This document shows positions 7,546 to 17,700 of a DNA stretch of 64,000 nt, piece by piece. Each line of letters begins with the position of its first letter. Positions within the stretch are counted from its first letter, which is position 1. The stretch covers positions 1 through 64,000 of the forward strand of contig OMXV01000034.1 in assembly GCA_900315075.1 (NCBI GenBank). Direction: 5' to 3'. The notes under the pieces were generated by a model, which was not told the origin of the DNA, made no database searches, and saw only the letters and a program-made list of their open reading frames with translations. Source of the DNA: an uncultured Prevotellaceae bacterium (GTDB lineage Bacteria > Bacteroidota > Bacteroidia > Bacteroidales > Bacteroidaceae). Position numbers and translations under genes: made by a program.

Positions 7546-10131
7546 GTATTTATACCCCACGGGTATTTGCATCTCATAGCATGTGCCGGCGGGGTTGCCC
7601 TCGGCATCGGTGAGGTCGGTGACATGCTGGTGGATGGGGTGGGGGTTGGTTTGGTTGTGCAGCGCCACTTGATCCATCAGGATGGTGAGACCCTTTTTGG
7701 TGGAGTCGGTGCTCAGCGTGGCGGCAGCCTTGCGGCCGATGCCGTCGTCGCTTACTTTCACCACTATGCACTGCAGGTCGTCAATGGTCTTTTTGCTGAT
7801 TTCTATCGTCACGTTGCCAGGACCATCTTTCGGCGAAATACCATGCTTGATGGCATTCTGGCAATAGGTGTGGAGAAGCATATTGGGAAGCAGCGTCTGT
7901 GGAGGCACCTCCTTGTCCACGTGGATGGTGTAGGAGAGTTTGTCGCCATACCGCATTTTCTCTAATTTGAGATAATTTTTCACATAATCCACCTCTTCTT
8001 CCACACTGCGTGCAGGCCGGTCGATGTCTATCAGCGTGCTGTTGGTGAATTTTGAGTACAGTCCCAAGTAATAGGATGCCTCCTCAACAGAGTGATTCAT
8101 CACGAAGTATTCTATTCCCGAGATGACGTTGGAGTTGAAATGAGGGATGGACTTTAGGCGGATAGCATTGATTTGCAGTTCTTTCTGCATCTTTTCACGC
8201 TGCAAGGCAAGCATTGCCCGGCGGTTGCGTTTGCGCTCGTGCCTACGAGCCAATAGCCATACAGCAACAGACAGCAATAGAATGGCGATGGCCCACACCC
8301 ACCATCGTTGCCACCAGTGTTTGGGTGGAGCCACAAACATATCCTCCTGGCGATAGTTCATTAGGTGCGTAGGGAGGAAAGAGGTCGTCTCTTCCAGTCC
8401 CATCAGCCACACTGTGCCGTCGGCACTCTCCACCATGGGACTTTTTTGCGGTTCCACATTGGTGAATCCATTCAGGTGGTCGAAGAAATGGATGTCGCTG
8501 ATGGCGCAGTCTTTGTCGATGCGGGCTATGAAGAGACCATCGATGACTGCCACCAACAGAAAACCTTTGGGGGAGATGTGTAGCGAGCGAATCTCATGGC
8601 CACAGAGTTGGGGCATCACGCTGTTGAGTTCCTTTACCTCGCCTTTTTGTACGAAGAACAGCGAGTCGCCCGAGGCAAAGAAGATATGGCCATGGGTATC
8701 GCATTCCATGGTGGTAATAGTCAATTTTTGTGGGTAGTCGATTTTCTGGGTAGTCCATGACGATGACGACTTTCGTATGAGGTGATAGAGTCCGGTGCTC
8801 GCTCCAACCCACAGGCTGCCTTGAGTGTCGGCGGTAGCGCACCAGGGATGGAGAATGTCACTGCTCAGGGTATCTACACTGTTGGTTGCGGGGTTGTAGG
8901 CCATTACTTCCTGTCGTGTACCGAAGACCACCTGGCCGAAAGCCTCCGCAACAAACTGATACCGTTCATAGGGTAGATTGAGTGTTGTGAGATGGCCGTT
9001 CTCGATGCGATGGATATCGTCTTTTCCCGCGAGATAAACCACACCGTCCACCACGGCACTGCTTGGAACGTAGAAGTCACCCTCCCTCTCATTGGCCACT
9101 TCACCGTCTATTAGCACTTTGCCATTGAGGGTGCCAGCCACAAAGCGTCCCTCGCCATCGATAGCCATTGTGCGGACAATGTCGTTGGTGTCGCTGAGAC
9201 GTTGGTTGGTGAAGTCCATCATAAAATAGCAGTACAGCCCTTGGTAGGTGGCAAGCCATGTACGTCCCCAGCGGTCGATGAAGAGGTGTTTGATGAGGTT
9301 GAAGCCGTCGGCGGCGATGCTCACCTGTTTGTCATCATATATATATAAGGTATGGCTGTCGGCAATGACCAGTCGGCCTCGTCGGTCGTGACACACAGAC
9401 AGTCCATAGTCGGGTGCCTCAAACGAATAGGCCGTTAGCAATGTTAGACCTTTACCATCCACGACATAGATACCGTCGGCAGCAAAGGCGTAGAGTGTCT
9501 TGTCGAGTCGATGGAGTGTAAAGATATCGGGTTTCGTCGAAAGCAACCGAAATTGTTGCTGGTCTGACACGAACAGTCCTTCGTCCGTAGGTAGATAGAT
9601 GGTAGAGCCGTCCATATAGAGTTTGCGGTCGGGTGTCATCTTGTCGAGTATCGTGTCCGATATAATTGTCGTGAAATGGTCTTTTTCTATTCGGCAGAGT
9701 CGCCGGTTTTTCTCGTAGTCATCCTCCAGGATAGTGATGCCATTAGGCAGGTCCACGGTGTTGAAATTGTTGAGCAGCCAGTGCCACTCCGAGTCAATCT
9801 GTCGCATCTCCGCTTTGTCGCCATCCACGAGCCACTGGCGGCGGAAATTCAGTGCGCGCACACCTCCATCCACCTCGGCAAAGGAGACGATGTTCTCGCG
9901 ACGTCCTTTCAGAAAGGGAACGAGCACTTCGCCATCGTAGCGAGCGAATCCTGAGAGTGTGCCTATCCAGATATATCCGCGGCTGTCTTGCCACACCCGC
10001 TCTGTCTGCATTTGTGGCAGGCCGTCGAGTGTAGTAAACCGCCGAAAACTCAGGCTGCTTGTCACATCCTGAGCCATGCCTGCAGTGCTCCCCCACACCA
10101 TCAGACATAGGGCAATCAGCATCCTTTTCAT
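7540..10131 (-). CDS. LytS-type sensor kinase with periplasmic beta-propeller
   Basis: The 863-aa protein begins with a signal peptide (residues 1-21, ending AGMAQ), followed by about 575 residues of two-component-regulator propeller repeats, recognisable by DSRGYIWIGTLSGFARYDG and several later WxG/DxxGxxW segments. One transmembrane helix (about 607-627) precedes a coiled linker and a His-kinase domain of the PF06580 type. The phospho-His segment reads LKSIPHFNSNVISGIEY: the PHF core is kept, but it is shorter than the usual LKxQxNPHFLFN. The ATPase part has NAIKHGI and VSDDGIGRK. The start at 10131 was chosen because the frame upstream runs through a REP-like repeat. Ligand unknown; similar propeller sensors respond to glycans in other Bacteroidota, but they are usually one-protein hybrids. 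Confidence 0.88.
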   Translation of the reverse strand: MKRMLIALCLMVWGSTAGMAQDVTSSLSFRRFTTLDGLPQMQTERVWQDSRGYIWIGTLSGFARYDGEVLVPFLKGRRENIVSFAEVDGGVRALNFRRQWLVDGDKAEMRQIDSEWHWLLNNFNTVDLPNGITILEDDYEKNRRLCRIEKDHFTTIISDTILDKMTPDRKLYMDGSTIYLPTDEGLFVSDQQQFRLLSTKPDIFTLHRLDKTLYAFAADGIYVVDGKGLTLLTAYSFEAPDYGLSVCHDRRGRLVIADSHTLYIYDDKQVSIAADGFNLIKHLFIDRWGRTWLATYQGLYCYFMMDFTNQRLSDTNDIVRTMAIDGEGRFVAGTLNGKVLIDGEVANEREGDFYVPSSAVVDGVVYLAGKDDIHRIENGHLTTLNLPYERYQFVAEAFGQVVFGTRQEVMAYNPATNSVDTLSSDILHPWCATADTQGSLWVGASTGLYHLIRKSSSSWTTQKIDYPQKLTITTMECDTHGHIFFASGDSLFFVQKGEVKELNSVMPQLCGHEIRSLHISPKGFLLVAVIDGLFIARIDKDCAISDIHFFDHLNGFTNVEPQKSPMVESADGTVWLMGLEETTSFLPTHLMNYRQEDMFVAPPKHWWQRWWVWAIAILLLSVAVWLLARRHERKRNRRAMLALQREKMQKELQINAIRLKSIPHFNSNVISGIEYFVMNHSVEEASYYLGLYSKFTNSTLIDIDRPARSVEEEVDYVKNYLKLEKMRYGDKLSYTIHVDKEVPPQTLLPNMLLHTYCQNAIKHGISPKDGPGNVTIEISKKTIDDLQCIVVKVSDDGIGRKAAATLSTDSTKKGLTILMDQVALHNQTNPHPIHQHVTDLTDAEGNPAGTCYEMQIPVGYKYD

Positions 10132-10630
10132 CGTAAGGACATACCCTGTGTATGTCCGAATAGATTCTTTTAATTCAAATTTCATTCAAAAGCTTTTCTT
10201 TCTTTTTCATTCCACCGCAAAATTACGTTTTTTCTATGATTTGTGCAATAGGGCGGAAAGGCGCTCAAAAAAATAATTTCGTTCATCCAAAAAAACGCCC
10301 CGTTCATCACTCCCAGACCTTCGTTCATCAAAAACTAATTTTTTGCGATGGCAAGGTCATTGTTTTTTTTTATATTTGTACGGAGAAAAAGGGTATTTAA
10401 GGGGTAATTGAAAGGTAGTTAAAAGGTAGTTAAAGGGTAGTTAAAAAGTAGTTAAAAAGTAGTTAAAGGGACAATACTCATTCCCCCATAGTCCTGTGAT
10501 TCATTCTATTTACTGAGGATTGTTCAAGGGACAATACTCATTCCCCCATTAATAGTCCTACTATTCTCTCCGTAGGCGACGGTTTTGCCGTCGCAATCCA
10601 TCAGAAAAATAAAAACCAATCATATTTCAT
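10132..10630. repeat. Intergenic region with REP-like copy, 11-bp tandem repeat and hairpin
   Basis: No gene is visible here. Positions 10135-10160 are a REP-like copy (GGACATAC...GTATGTCC). About 10395-10467 is a tandem array of an 11-bp unit (GGTAGTTAAAA and variants). A 24-bp direct repeat containing GGGACAATACTCATTCCCCC lies at 10466-10489 and 10526-10549. A perfect hairpin GCGACGGTTTTGCCGTCGC lies at 10576-10594, 37 bp before the next start codon. The tandem unit and the hairpin recur together near 23.0-23.2 kb. Confidence 0.7.
10371..10378 (+). promoter_or_regulatory. Candidate -7 box for the 1336-aa gene
   Basis: TATATTTG matches TAnnTTTG. A TTTG lies at 10342-10345, but the 25-nt spacing is longer than usual. 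If used, the transcript would carry a leader of about 250 nt including the 11-bp repeat array and the 10576 hairpin. Confidence 0.35.
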
Positions 10631-13600
10631 ATGAAAAAATTCCTATTAACCTTATTTCTGTGCTTCGCGGCCACAGTGCTGTGGGCGCAAGACGTGGTCA
10701 TCGACAAACTCCTGCCTGGACGGCTTGGAGTCACCGTGCTGAAGCAGGTGAATAGTTTCGATGACGTGCGGAGCCTGACCATCCTTTCCGGGAAGGCCAA
10801 TTCGAACGACTTGTCGTTGTTGCAAAACGACTTCCCAAATGTGCAAAAAATCGACCTCGGAGGTCTCGACTGCGAGTTCTTGGAGGGACTCTATGATGGT
10901 ACCTTCGGCCGGAAAGAATCGCTGAGCACCATCATCCTGCCGCAAAACCTCCGTGTGGTGCCGTCGAACCTCATCTCCTACTGCAAGAAGGTGGAGAGCA
11001 TCGATATTCCCGCCTCGGTGGTGCATATCCAAAGCAATGCGTTCTCCAACTCCAACTTGCGTAATGTCACCTTCCACGATGGACTGCTCACTATCGGAAA
11101 TGCCGCTTTCTACAACTGCGACAGTCTGAAGCAGGTCACCCTGCCCTCCACACTGTTGGCCATGAGCCAACCTTTCTGTTATTGCGACAATCTACACTCC
11201 ATCACTTGTTTAGCCCCTACGCCGCCTTATCTCTATGGCACTTTCTTGGGGTATGAGTGGATGGAGTCGGTGGCCACCCTCTACACGCCTCCCAGCAGCA
11301 ACTACAGAGTCTCCGACGGCTGGAACTATTTCACCAACATCTCGGAGACTGCCACGGAGCCTGTCAAGGATATCCGTGTAGTTGACCGCTACGTGCCCTT
11401 CCCCTTCCCGCAGAACAAACCCAACCTGACACTCGGTGTGGGGATGGATAGCATATATAGTTGGACTGGCTCCAATTATACCCAAAACTATGCCGCCCAT
11501 GTCACCCTCAGAGGCGAAGGCTCCTGTGCTTTGGGCAACTACAACCACGAACTCAACATCCTGGGACACGCATACGGCAGTGGACTGACAAACATTATCA
11601 GTCACTATGGGTATTCCAATTCGATGGATGCCGCATGGCCTTCGCTCTTGACCATGTCGCCTGTCACCGCCACCGATGTGAGCATCACCCACCGCTACGT
11701 TCAGTGGCATTATAATAGTTCCAATATCATCTGGGCTTTCACTTCGCTGCCTTTCGATGTACGTCTGAGCGACCTCGTGATTGAGGGCAAGGACCTGCAG
11801 TATAGCATCATGAAATACTCCGGCCAGATGCGTGCCGATGCCCGTTTCGACGATGTGTGGGTGCGACAGACTGCCGACAGCACCCTTCATGCTGGTGAGG
11901 GATTCATTGTGGCGGTGGGATGGAACCGTGTCGCCACGCCGCAGGCCTCCATCCGCTATACCGCCCCCTCTGACCAGCGCACTGCCATCTTCAATACCGA
12001 CGATGCCATCATTCCCCTGCGCGACTATGCCGCCGACTACGAGTGCGACCGTGGCTGGAACTTCGTGGGCAACCCCTATCCCTGCCACTTCGCCACTAAG
12101 TATTTCGACCTCACCGGGCCTTTCACTGTCTATGAAAACGGTCGCTACAAAACCTATAGTCCCATCGACGACGACTATGTGCTCCGTCCCTTCGAGGGAT
12201 TCTTCGTCCAGAAGCCTTGGGGGCACGACCACCTTAAATTATATAAGGAGGGACGTTTTCTCAGTTGTGAAGACTACGACGATTTCAAGCAGCAGAACAA
12301 TGCCCCGCGCCATGCCGTGGCCGCCGACCGACGGGTGGTTAACATCCTCCTCACACAGGGTGACGAGGAGCAGGATCGCACCCGCCTCGTCATCAGCAGC
12401 GAGGCACAGGCCGACTACGAGCCGATGAGCGATGCCGTGAAATTCCCCGCCATCGACGAGGAACAGACACAGTTATGGCTTACAGGTCACGACGGCACCC
12501 GCTATGCCATCAGTGAGCAGCCACTTTCCGACGGTGAGCATCTCGCCCTCGACCTCTATCTTGCCACCGAGGGCGACTACACCCTCGCTTTCGACGGTCG
12601 TGACCTCAGCGGACTCCTCCTCATCGACCTTGAGACAGGTGATACACAGCCGATGACCGAGCCTTACACCTTCCATGCCACCGCTGGCAGTCACAATGGC
12701 CGCTTCCATATCAACCGCGCAGACGGCGGTGGCGACGAGGTGACCTACCAGGAGGGTAGGGTCACCATCGACGGCATCACATACCAACTTGACAAACGTG
12801 GTCTCGCCAGTGTGCAGGATGTGACCACTACAGCCGAGACGTTAGAGATTCCTGCCCATGTCACCTACCAAGGGGCTACCTATACCGTCTATTATTTCTA
12901 CCACTATACCAACACCGTCAGTTACAAGCACCTCATCCTGCCGCCCACTATCACCAGCGTCACCATTTCACGGGGCAGCCCCAAGACGCTTGAGACTGTC
13001 ACCTCGAAGGCCCTTTGTCCACCAGGAATCAGTTATACCGGTGGCGTGCGCGACACCACCGACAACTACACCTGGTACGTACCCAAGGCGGCGGTCAACC
13101 GCTATAAGAGTTCGCCCGGCTATCGGACAATACCCCATATACTGCCCATGCAGGAGGACCCACAGGAACTGTGGGCATACCGGGGACTGGTGCAGTTTGA
13201 TGACAACACCAAACCGCACAACAAGCCTGCGCTCTACGCCTTCCTCAACTACGATCCGGGTTACTATATCAATACGGGCGATGACTATCAATCCAGTATC
13301 GAGGTGGAGGGTACGCGGAACATGAACCTCAGCAAATACGAGCATCTTATACGCAACACATCTTATGCGCTGAACACCTACAGAAATTCTGAGTTTATGC
13401 CCACACTCATTTCCAATTCGCCCATGACAGCCGACCACGTGGTCACCTACTATTATACCAATCAGACAGAAATATTTTATTGGCCCATGCTGTGTTTGCC
13501 CTACGACATACGGCCCAGCGACATCACCGGCGACTTCCGATACTGTGTCGCCACCGCGCGCCGTTACGACGGGGCAAGGCGTGCCGCCAACGGCGTGGTA

Positions 13601-14641
13601 CAAAATTCCAACCACGGTGAGATCACTAACTGGAAAAATGTGGGCAACGGCGAGATAATCCCCGCCGGCGAGGGCTTTATCCTCAGTGCCTTTGTGCCCT
13701 ACCAATCTGAGAAGCACATGCTTAAAATGCCTGCCGTGGAGAACGACCGCCGCAACGGCATCTTTGCCACTTCGCGCACCATCACCCTCAAGGACTATCC
13801 CTCGGCACGGTCTGAAGACCGAGGGTGGAACCTTGTGGGCAATGCCTACCCCGCCTTCTACGACATGAGCGAGAGCGACATCGCCACACCCTACATTGTC
13901 TGGGGAACACAGACGTTAGGGAATCAGACAAGTTACCACTACTTCGTCTTCACCCGCGACGACGATGACTTCCTGTTGCAACCTTTCCAAGGCTTCTTCG
14001 TGCAATATACCAACACACAACATGAGATACATTTACCGGGCAGCGGGCGCTACCACGGCTATCAAGACTTTAAGGACCGCCGACCAGCCAAGGCACCACG
14101 CCTGAGTGATACCGACGAGCCAGTGCGCCATCTTTTTGACATCCTGCTGACAGGCTGCGACCAGTACGACCGCACCCGTGTGGTGCTCAACGAGGAGGCC
14201 AGCACCGACTTCGAGCCTACCTGCGACGCTACACAGATACCAGTCACCGATGCCTCACTGCTCTGCACCATCGACGGTGGGCGACGCTTCGCCATCAACG
14301 AGCGACCCATGCCACAGGGCAGCATCACCATGGGTCTCGACATCGCTATTGAGGGTGACTACACCCTCTCGCTCGGCAAGACCAACAGCCGCGGCATCAC
14401 CCTCACCGACAACGACACCGGAAGGGTGACCCGTCTCGACGAGGGCGACTATACCTTCCATGTCACGGCTGGCCGCCACGACGCTCGCTTCACCCTCTCA
14501 TTTGAAGGACTGACCCACATCGGCGACTTCACTCTCCGTCGTCCCGCCAGCATCCTCTACGACCTTCAGGGCCGCCCCGTCACGGGTACGCCCACCAAGG
14601 GTATCTACATCCAGAATGGAAAGAAGGTAGTCATCAGATAG
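10631..14641 (+). CDS. Large secreted BspA/LRR_5-type protein with duplicated body
   Basis: The 1336-aa product starts with a signal peptide (residues 1-20, ending VLWAQ). Residues about 40-220 look like BspA-type leucine-rich repeats (LRR_5): ESLSTIILPQNLRVVPSNLI, then KVESIDIPASVVHIQSNAF and similar. A second, shorter LRR-like piece lies near residues 740-820. The rest is a duplicated beta-rich module: CDRGWNFVGNPYP (near 475) and EDRGWNLVGNAYP (near 1060), each followed by a DDDYVLRPFEGFFVQ / DDDFLLQPFQGFFVQ segment. The tail YDLQGRPV...KGIYIQNGKKVVIR resembles a type IX-like sorting domain. BspA-like proteins are surface adhesins in oral and gut Bacteroidota; adhesion here is inference. 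The next giant gene follows after 100 bp and may be co-transcribed. Confidence 0.8.
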   Translation: MKKFLLTLFLCFAATVLWAQDVVIDKLLPGRLGVTVLKQVNSFDDVRSLTILSGKANSNDLSLLQNDFPNVQKIDLGGLDCEFLEGLYDGTFGRKESLSTIILPQNLRVVPSNLISYCKKVESIDIPASVVHIQSNAFSNSNLRNVTFHDGLLTIGNAAFYNCDSLKQVTLPSTLLAMSQPFCYCDNLHSITCLAPTPPYLYGTFLGYEWMESVATLYTPPSSNYRVSDGWNYFTNISETATEPVKDIRVVDRYVPFPFPQNKPNLTLGVGMDSIYSWTGSNYTQNYAAHVTLRGEGSCALGNYNHELNILGHAYGSGLTNIISHYGYSNSMDAAWPSLLTMSPVTATDVSITHRYVQWHYNSSNIIWAFTSLPFDVRLSDLVIEGKDLQYSIMKYSGQMRADARFDDVWVRQTADSTLHAGEGFIVAVGWNRVATPQASIRYTAPSDQRTAIFNTDDAIIPLRDYAADYECDRGWNFVGNPYPCHFATKYFDLTGPFTVYENGRYKTYSPIDDDYVLRPFEGFFVQKPWGHDHLKLYKEGRFLSCEDYDDFKQQNNAPRHAVAADRRVVNILLTQGDEEQDRTRLVISSEAQADYEPMSDAVKFPAIDEEQTQLWLTGHDGTRYAISEQPLSDGEHLALDLYLATEGDYTLAFDGRDLSGLLLIDLETGDTQPMTEPYTFHATAGSHNGRFHINRADGGGDEVTYQEGRVTIDGITYQLDKRGLASVQDVTTTAETLEIPAHVTYQGATYTVYYFYHYTNTVSYKHLILPPTITSVTISRGSPKTLETVTSKALCPPGISYTGGVRDTTDNYTWYVPKAAVNRYKSSPGYRTIPHILPMQEDPQELWAYRGLVQFDDNTKPHNKPALYAFLNYDPGYYINTGDDYQSSIEVEGTRNMNLSKYEHLIRNTSYALNTYRNSEFMPTLISNSPMTADHVVTYYYTNQTEIFYWPMLCLPYDIRPSDITGDFRYCVATARRYDGARRAANGVVQNSNHGEITNWKNVGNGEIIPAGEGFILSAFVPYQSEKHMLKMPAVENDRRNGIFATSRTITLKDYPSARSEDRGWNLVGNAYPAFYDMSESDIATPYIVWGTQTLGNQTSYHYFVFTRDDDDFLLQPFQGFFVQYTNTQHEIHLPGSGRYHGYQDFKDRRPAKAPRLSDTDEPVRHLFDILLTGCDQYDRTRVVLNEEASTDFEPTCDATQIPVTDASLLCTIDGGRRFAINERPMPQGSITMGLDIAIEGDYTLSLGKTNSRGITLTDNDTGRVTRLDEGDYTFHVTAGRHDARFTLSFEGLTHIGDFTLRRPASILYDLQGRPVTGTPTKGIYIQNGKKVVIR

Positions 14642-14661
14642 TATTTTTAGTAACTGTTCTG

Positions 14662-14722
14662 CCTATAGTATCTATAGCATCTATACTATCTATAGTATCT
14701 ATAAAACCTATAGTCACTATCA
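14662..14722 (+). repeat. 9-bp tandem repeat between giant genes
   Basis: About six units of a 9-bp motif (CTATAGTAT, with variants CTATAGCAT and CTATACTAT) fill the space between the two giant secreted-protein genes. Units are partly self-complementary. No promoter box is evident. Confidence 0.75.
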
Positions 14723-14741
14723 TTAAAAAAACAGCAATCAT

Positions 14742-17700
14742 ATGAATAATACGATAAGATATACAGCCCTGTTAGTTCTGCTGCTGTTTGCGCTGACAGC
14801 AGCCGCCCAGCAAAATCATACCATCACCTGCAAGGTGATGCCCGATAATGTGCGCGAGGCCATCCTTGCCTCCAACAACAACGTACAGAGCCTGCTTGTG
14901 TATGAGGCGAATGCCGACGGCACACACGGCAATATTCTCGGCGGTTTCAGTGTTGGCGACAACCAGCAACTCACGGTGCCCGCCGGCAAGCAGATTGTGC
15001 TGAGCCATGCCTTCGGCGGACAGTGGAACGTCGAGAAATGGAAAGCCAACGGCCAGGAACTTGGTGGCTCCGTCGTGGAGTATAAAGGAAAAAATAAGTT
15101 CGGCTACTACGACGACTTTTTCTATGAGGTGACTTACACCATGCCCGATGCCGACGTGGAAGTGGAGGTGTGGCTGTATTACGAGCCATCACTCCCCAAC
15201 GACCCGGGTGACGGCACACACTGCCTGAACTTTGTCACCAACTGCGGCGACAACATGAAGTTCAACTGCCAATACCTGTCGAAAAACACCACTACCGTCC
15301 AAAGCGACGACCGCTATTTCTACGTTACCGGAGGCGACTCCATAGGCATCGTCGTGGAGAGTAAGACGGGTTGGAGGCCACGCCGCGTGGAGGCCGACGG
15401 TGCCGTCGTCTATGAGGGTGACGGCATGTATGGCGAGATGTATAACGATGTCAATGGCTATCAGTTTGAAAACTACTATTACTATCTACTCTACATCATG
15501 CCCGACCACGACGTGACGCTCTATTTCTATGGCGAGTTCCGTCCCGACAACCCCGACCATGAGGGCAATACCGACCTACCGCACATACCCGCGAGCAACG
15601 GCTGGGATGCCGCCACGGGCGAGGTGACCATCACCAACCTCGTCACCTACGACGAAACCAATAATAATTATCTGTCGTCTGTTATCGATGCCATGAAGGC
15701 CCTGATGGAGCACAAACATTTCACTGCCGCCGATGTCAAGAGCGTCGTCATGGCGTGTGACATGACACCCGAGGGGTGGAGCAACGCTTCCGAACAAATC
15801 TGTTGGCTCTTTACTTCCTCGCTGCCTACCTACAACCTGGAGCGTATCGACCTGAGCCGAACATGGGACTGGGGAAGTCCCGGAAAGGTGTGGATAGATT
15901 ACCAGCAAGTGCCCATCCCATTCAAGGACGGCACACCAAGTGGTGAGGGAACAGTCGCTTACCTCTTCAAGACATACAACTCTGGCGACGTGTCGTCGCT
16001 ACAGCACCTCATCCTGCCATCGTGCATCACCGGTTTTGTGGGCAATGAGGTCTTCCTTAATTTGGAGAAACTCAAAGCACTCACCCTCTTCTCCACCACA
16101 CCGCCAAAAGTCGATGACGACACCCTCGACCCACTGCCGCTCACGATGACACTCTACGTGCCGGCCGCCTCGGTGGAACTCTACAAGGAACATCCCTACT
16201 GGAGCCGCTTCTTCGATATACGTCCCATCGACGATAGTCAGATTACCGACCTCACCGTCTATCTGCCCTCCGACTATCCGGATGGCCGCTATGAAGATAT
16301 GTCGATTGTCCTGCGCAATGCCTCGGGCGAGATACAGCGATACATCGTCGATGACCGCAGCGACTACACCTTCCGCAACCTGCCACGCGGTAGTCAGTAT
16401 AGCATCGACTTGCTGACTACGCAAGATGTGAAAATCGCCACCGCCGACAGCGTCTTCACCTTCCAGCGTTATGTGGCAACTGGCTTCGACCAAGTGACAC
16501 CGCTCCACAATCTCACCCTCACAGTGAAGGCCGACGGACGCGACGTGACCGAACAGTGTGGCATCACCTGGACTACCGCCGAAGGCTCGCAACTCGGCAC
16601 CGACAAGACACTCAAATGGCAGCCCGCCGGTACCACCGTGGGCTACGATGTGTCCATCTCGTCGAGTCTCGCATCCACCTTCTTCCAACCTCTGCACACC
16701 ACGTTCACCGTGGGCAACGTCGCCGACCAGGTGACCGTCAACCTGCAACGTCCAACACTGACCGTGGTCGATGGGCAGGTGACCGACGACAGCGGGCGGC
16801 GCATCGGCGGAGCCTATGTGACCTTCACCCTGCCTATCAACGACGACGTATGCCGCACCTACACCACCGTGACCGACGGCAGCGGCAATTTCAGTCTTGA
16901 GGCCGTGCAGGGAGCCGGTGTGCTCACCGTGAGCAACCCGCGCTATATCACCTGGCGCGGCAACACCACCCTGCCACTCGCCGACCCACAGGCTACCCAC
17001 GTCGAGCTCAGGGAAATCACCGGCCCGGTGGTGCACTACGAGATGCCTTTCACCGAGAGCGTGATGGAAGGCGAGGTAGGCAATGTGCTGCCAACCTACA
17101 ACGACATGGACAACGTGGATGTGCAGGTGTATAACCTCACCACCGGCCAGACATTGGAAAACATCTCCGTGCAGTACCCGCAGATTGTGCTTGTCGAGGG
17201 TGCCAGCGCCAGCGACCACCTGCGCCTGACCGCTACGAGTCGCAAGAATGCCTTCAAGGCTGTGGAGACTACCATGACACTCGACAGTGAGGGCAATGGC
17301 AATGCCACACTGCCATTGACCGCATGGGGAGGACTCTCACTGAAGATGGAGCAGACCGACAACGTGGCGGTGACCACCAACATCTATGATGCCAATGGCG
17401 AACTCTATGCCACCTACGCCATGAGCAACGCCGACATCACCGTCGAAGACATGCCCGACGGCGACTACACCGTCACGATGATGACCTCCACTTCTCTGCT
17501 CGGGCGCATGAGCCGACTGACACATTATACTGAAATAGGACTTACTGAGGGCACCGACTATGTGAAACAGAAGGCATCGGTGAAGAGCGGCATTATCAAG
17601 AAGGTGACCTTCCCGACCGTGCCCGTCCTCGACGAGACAAGATTCTACTACACCGACATCCAAAACACCGTCTTCTACGCCAACAAGAGCGAGGTGGGAT

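Noticed and set aside
15999-17219. 406-codon minus-strand open frame inside the 2201-aa gene
   Set aside because: His- and Gly-rich antisense shadow of a Thr/Asp-rich protein; the same effect explains the 340-codon frame at 11210-12232.
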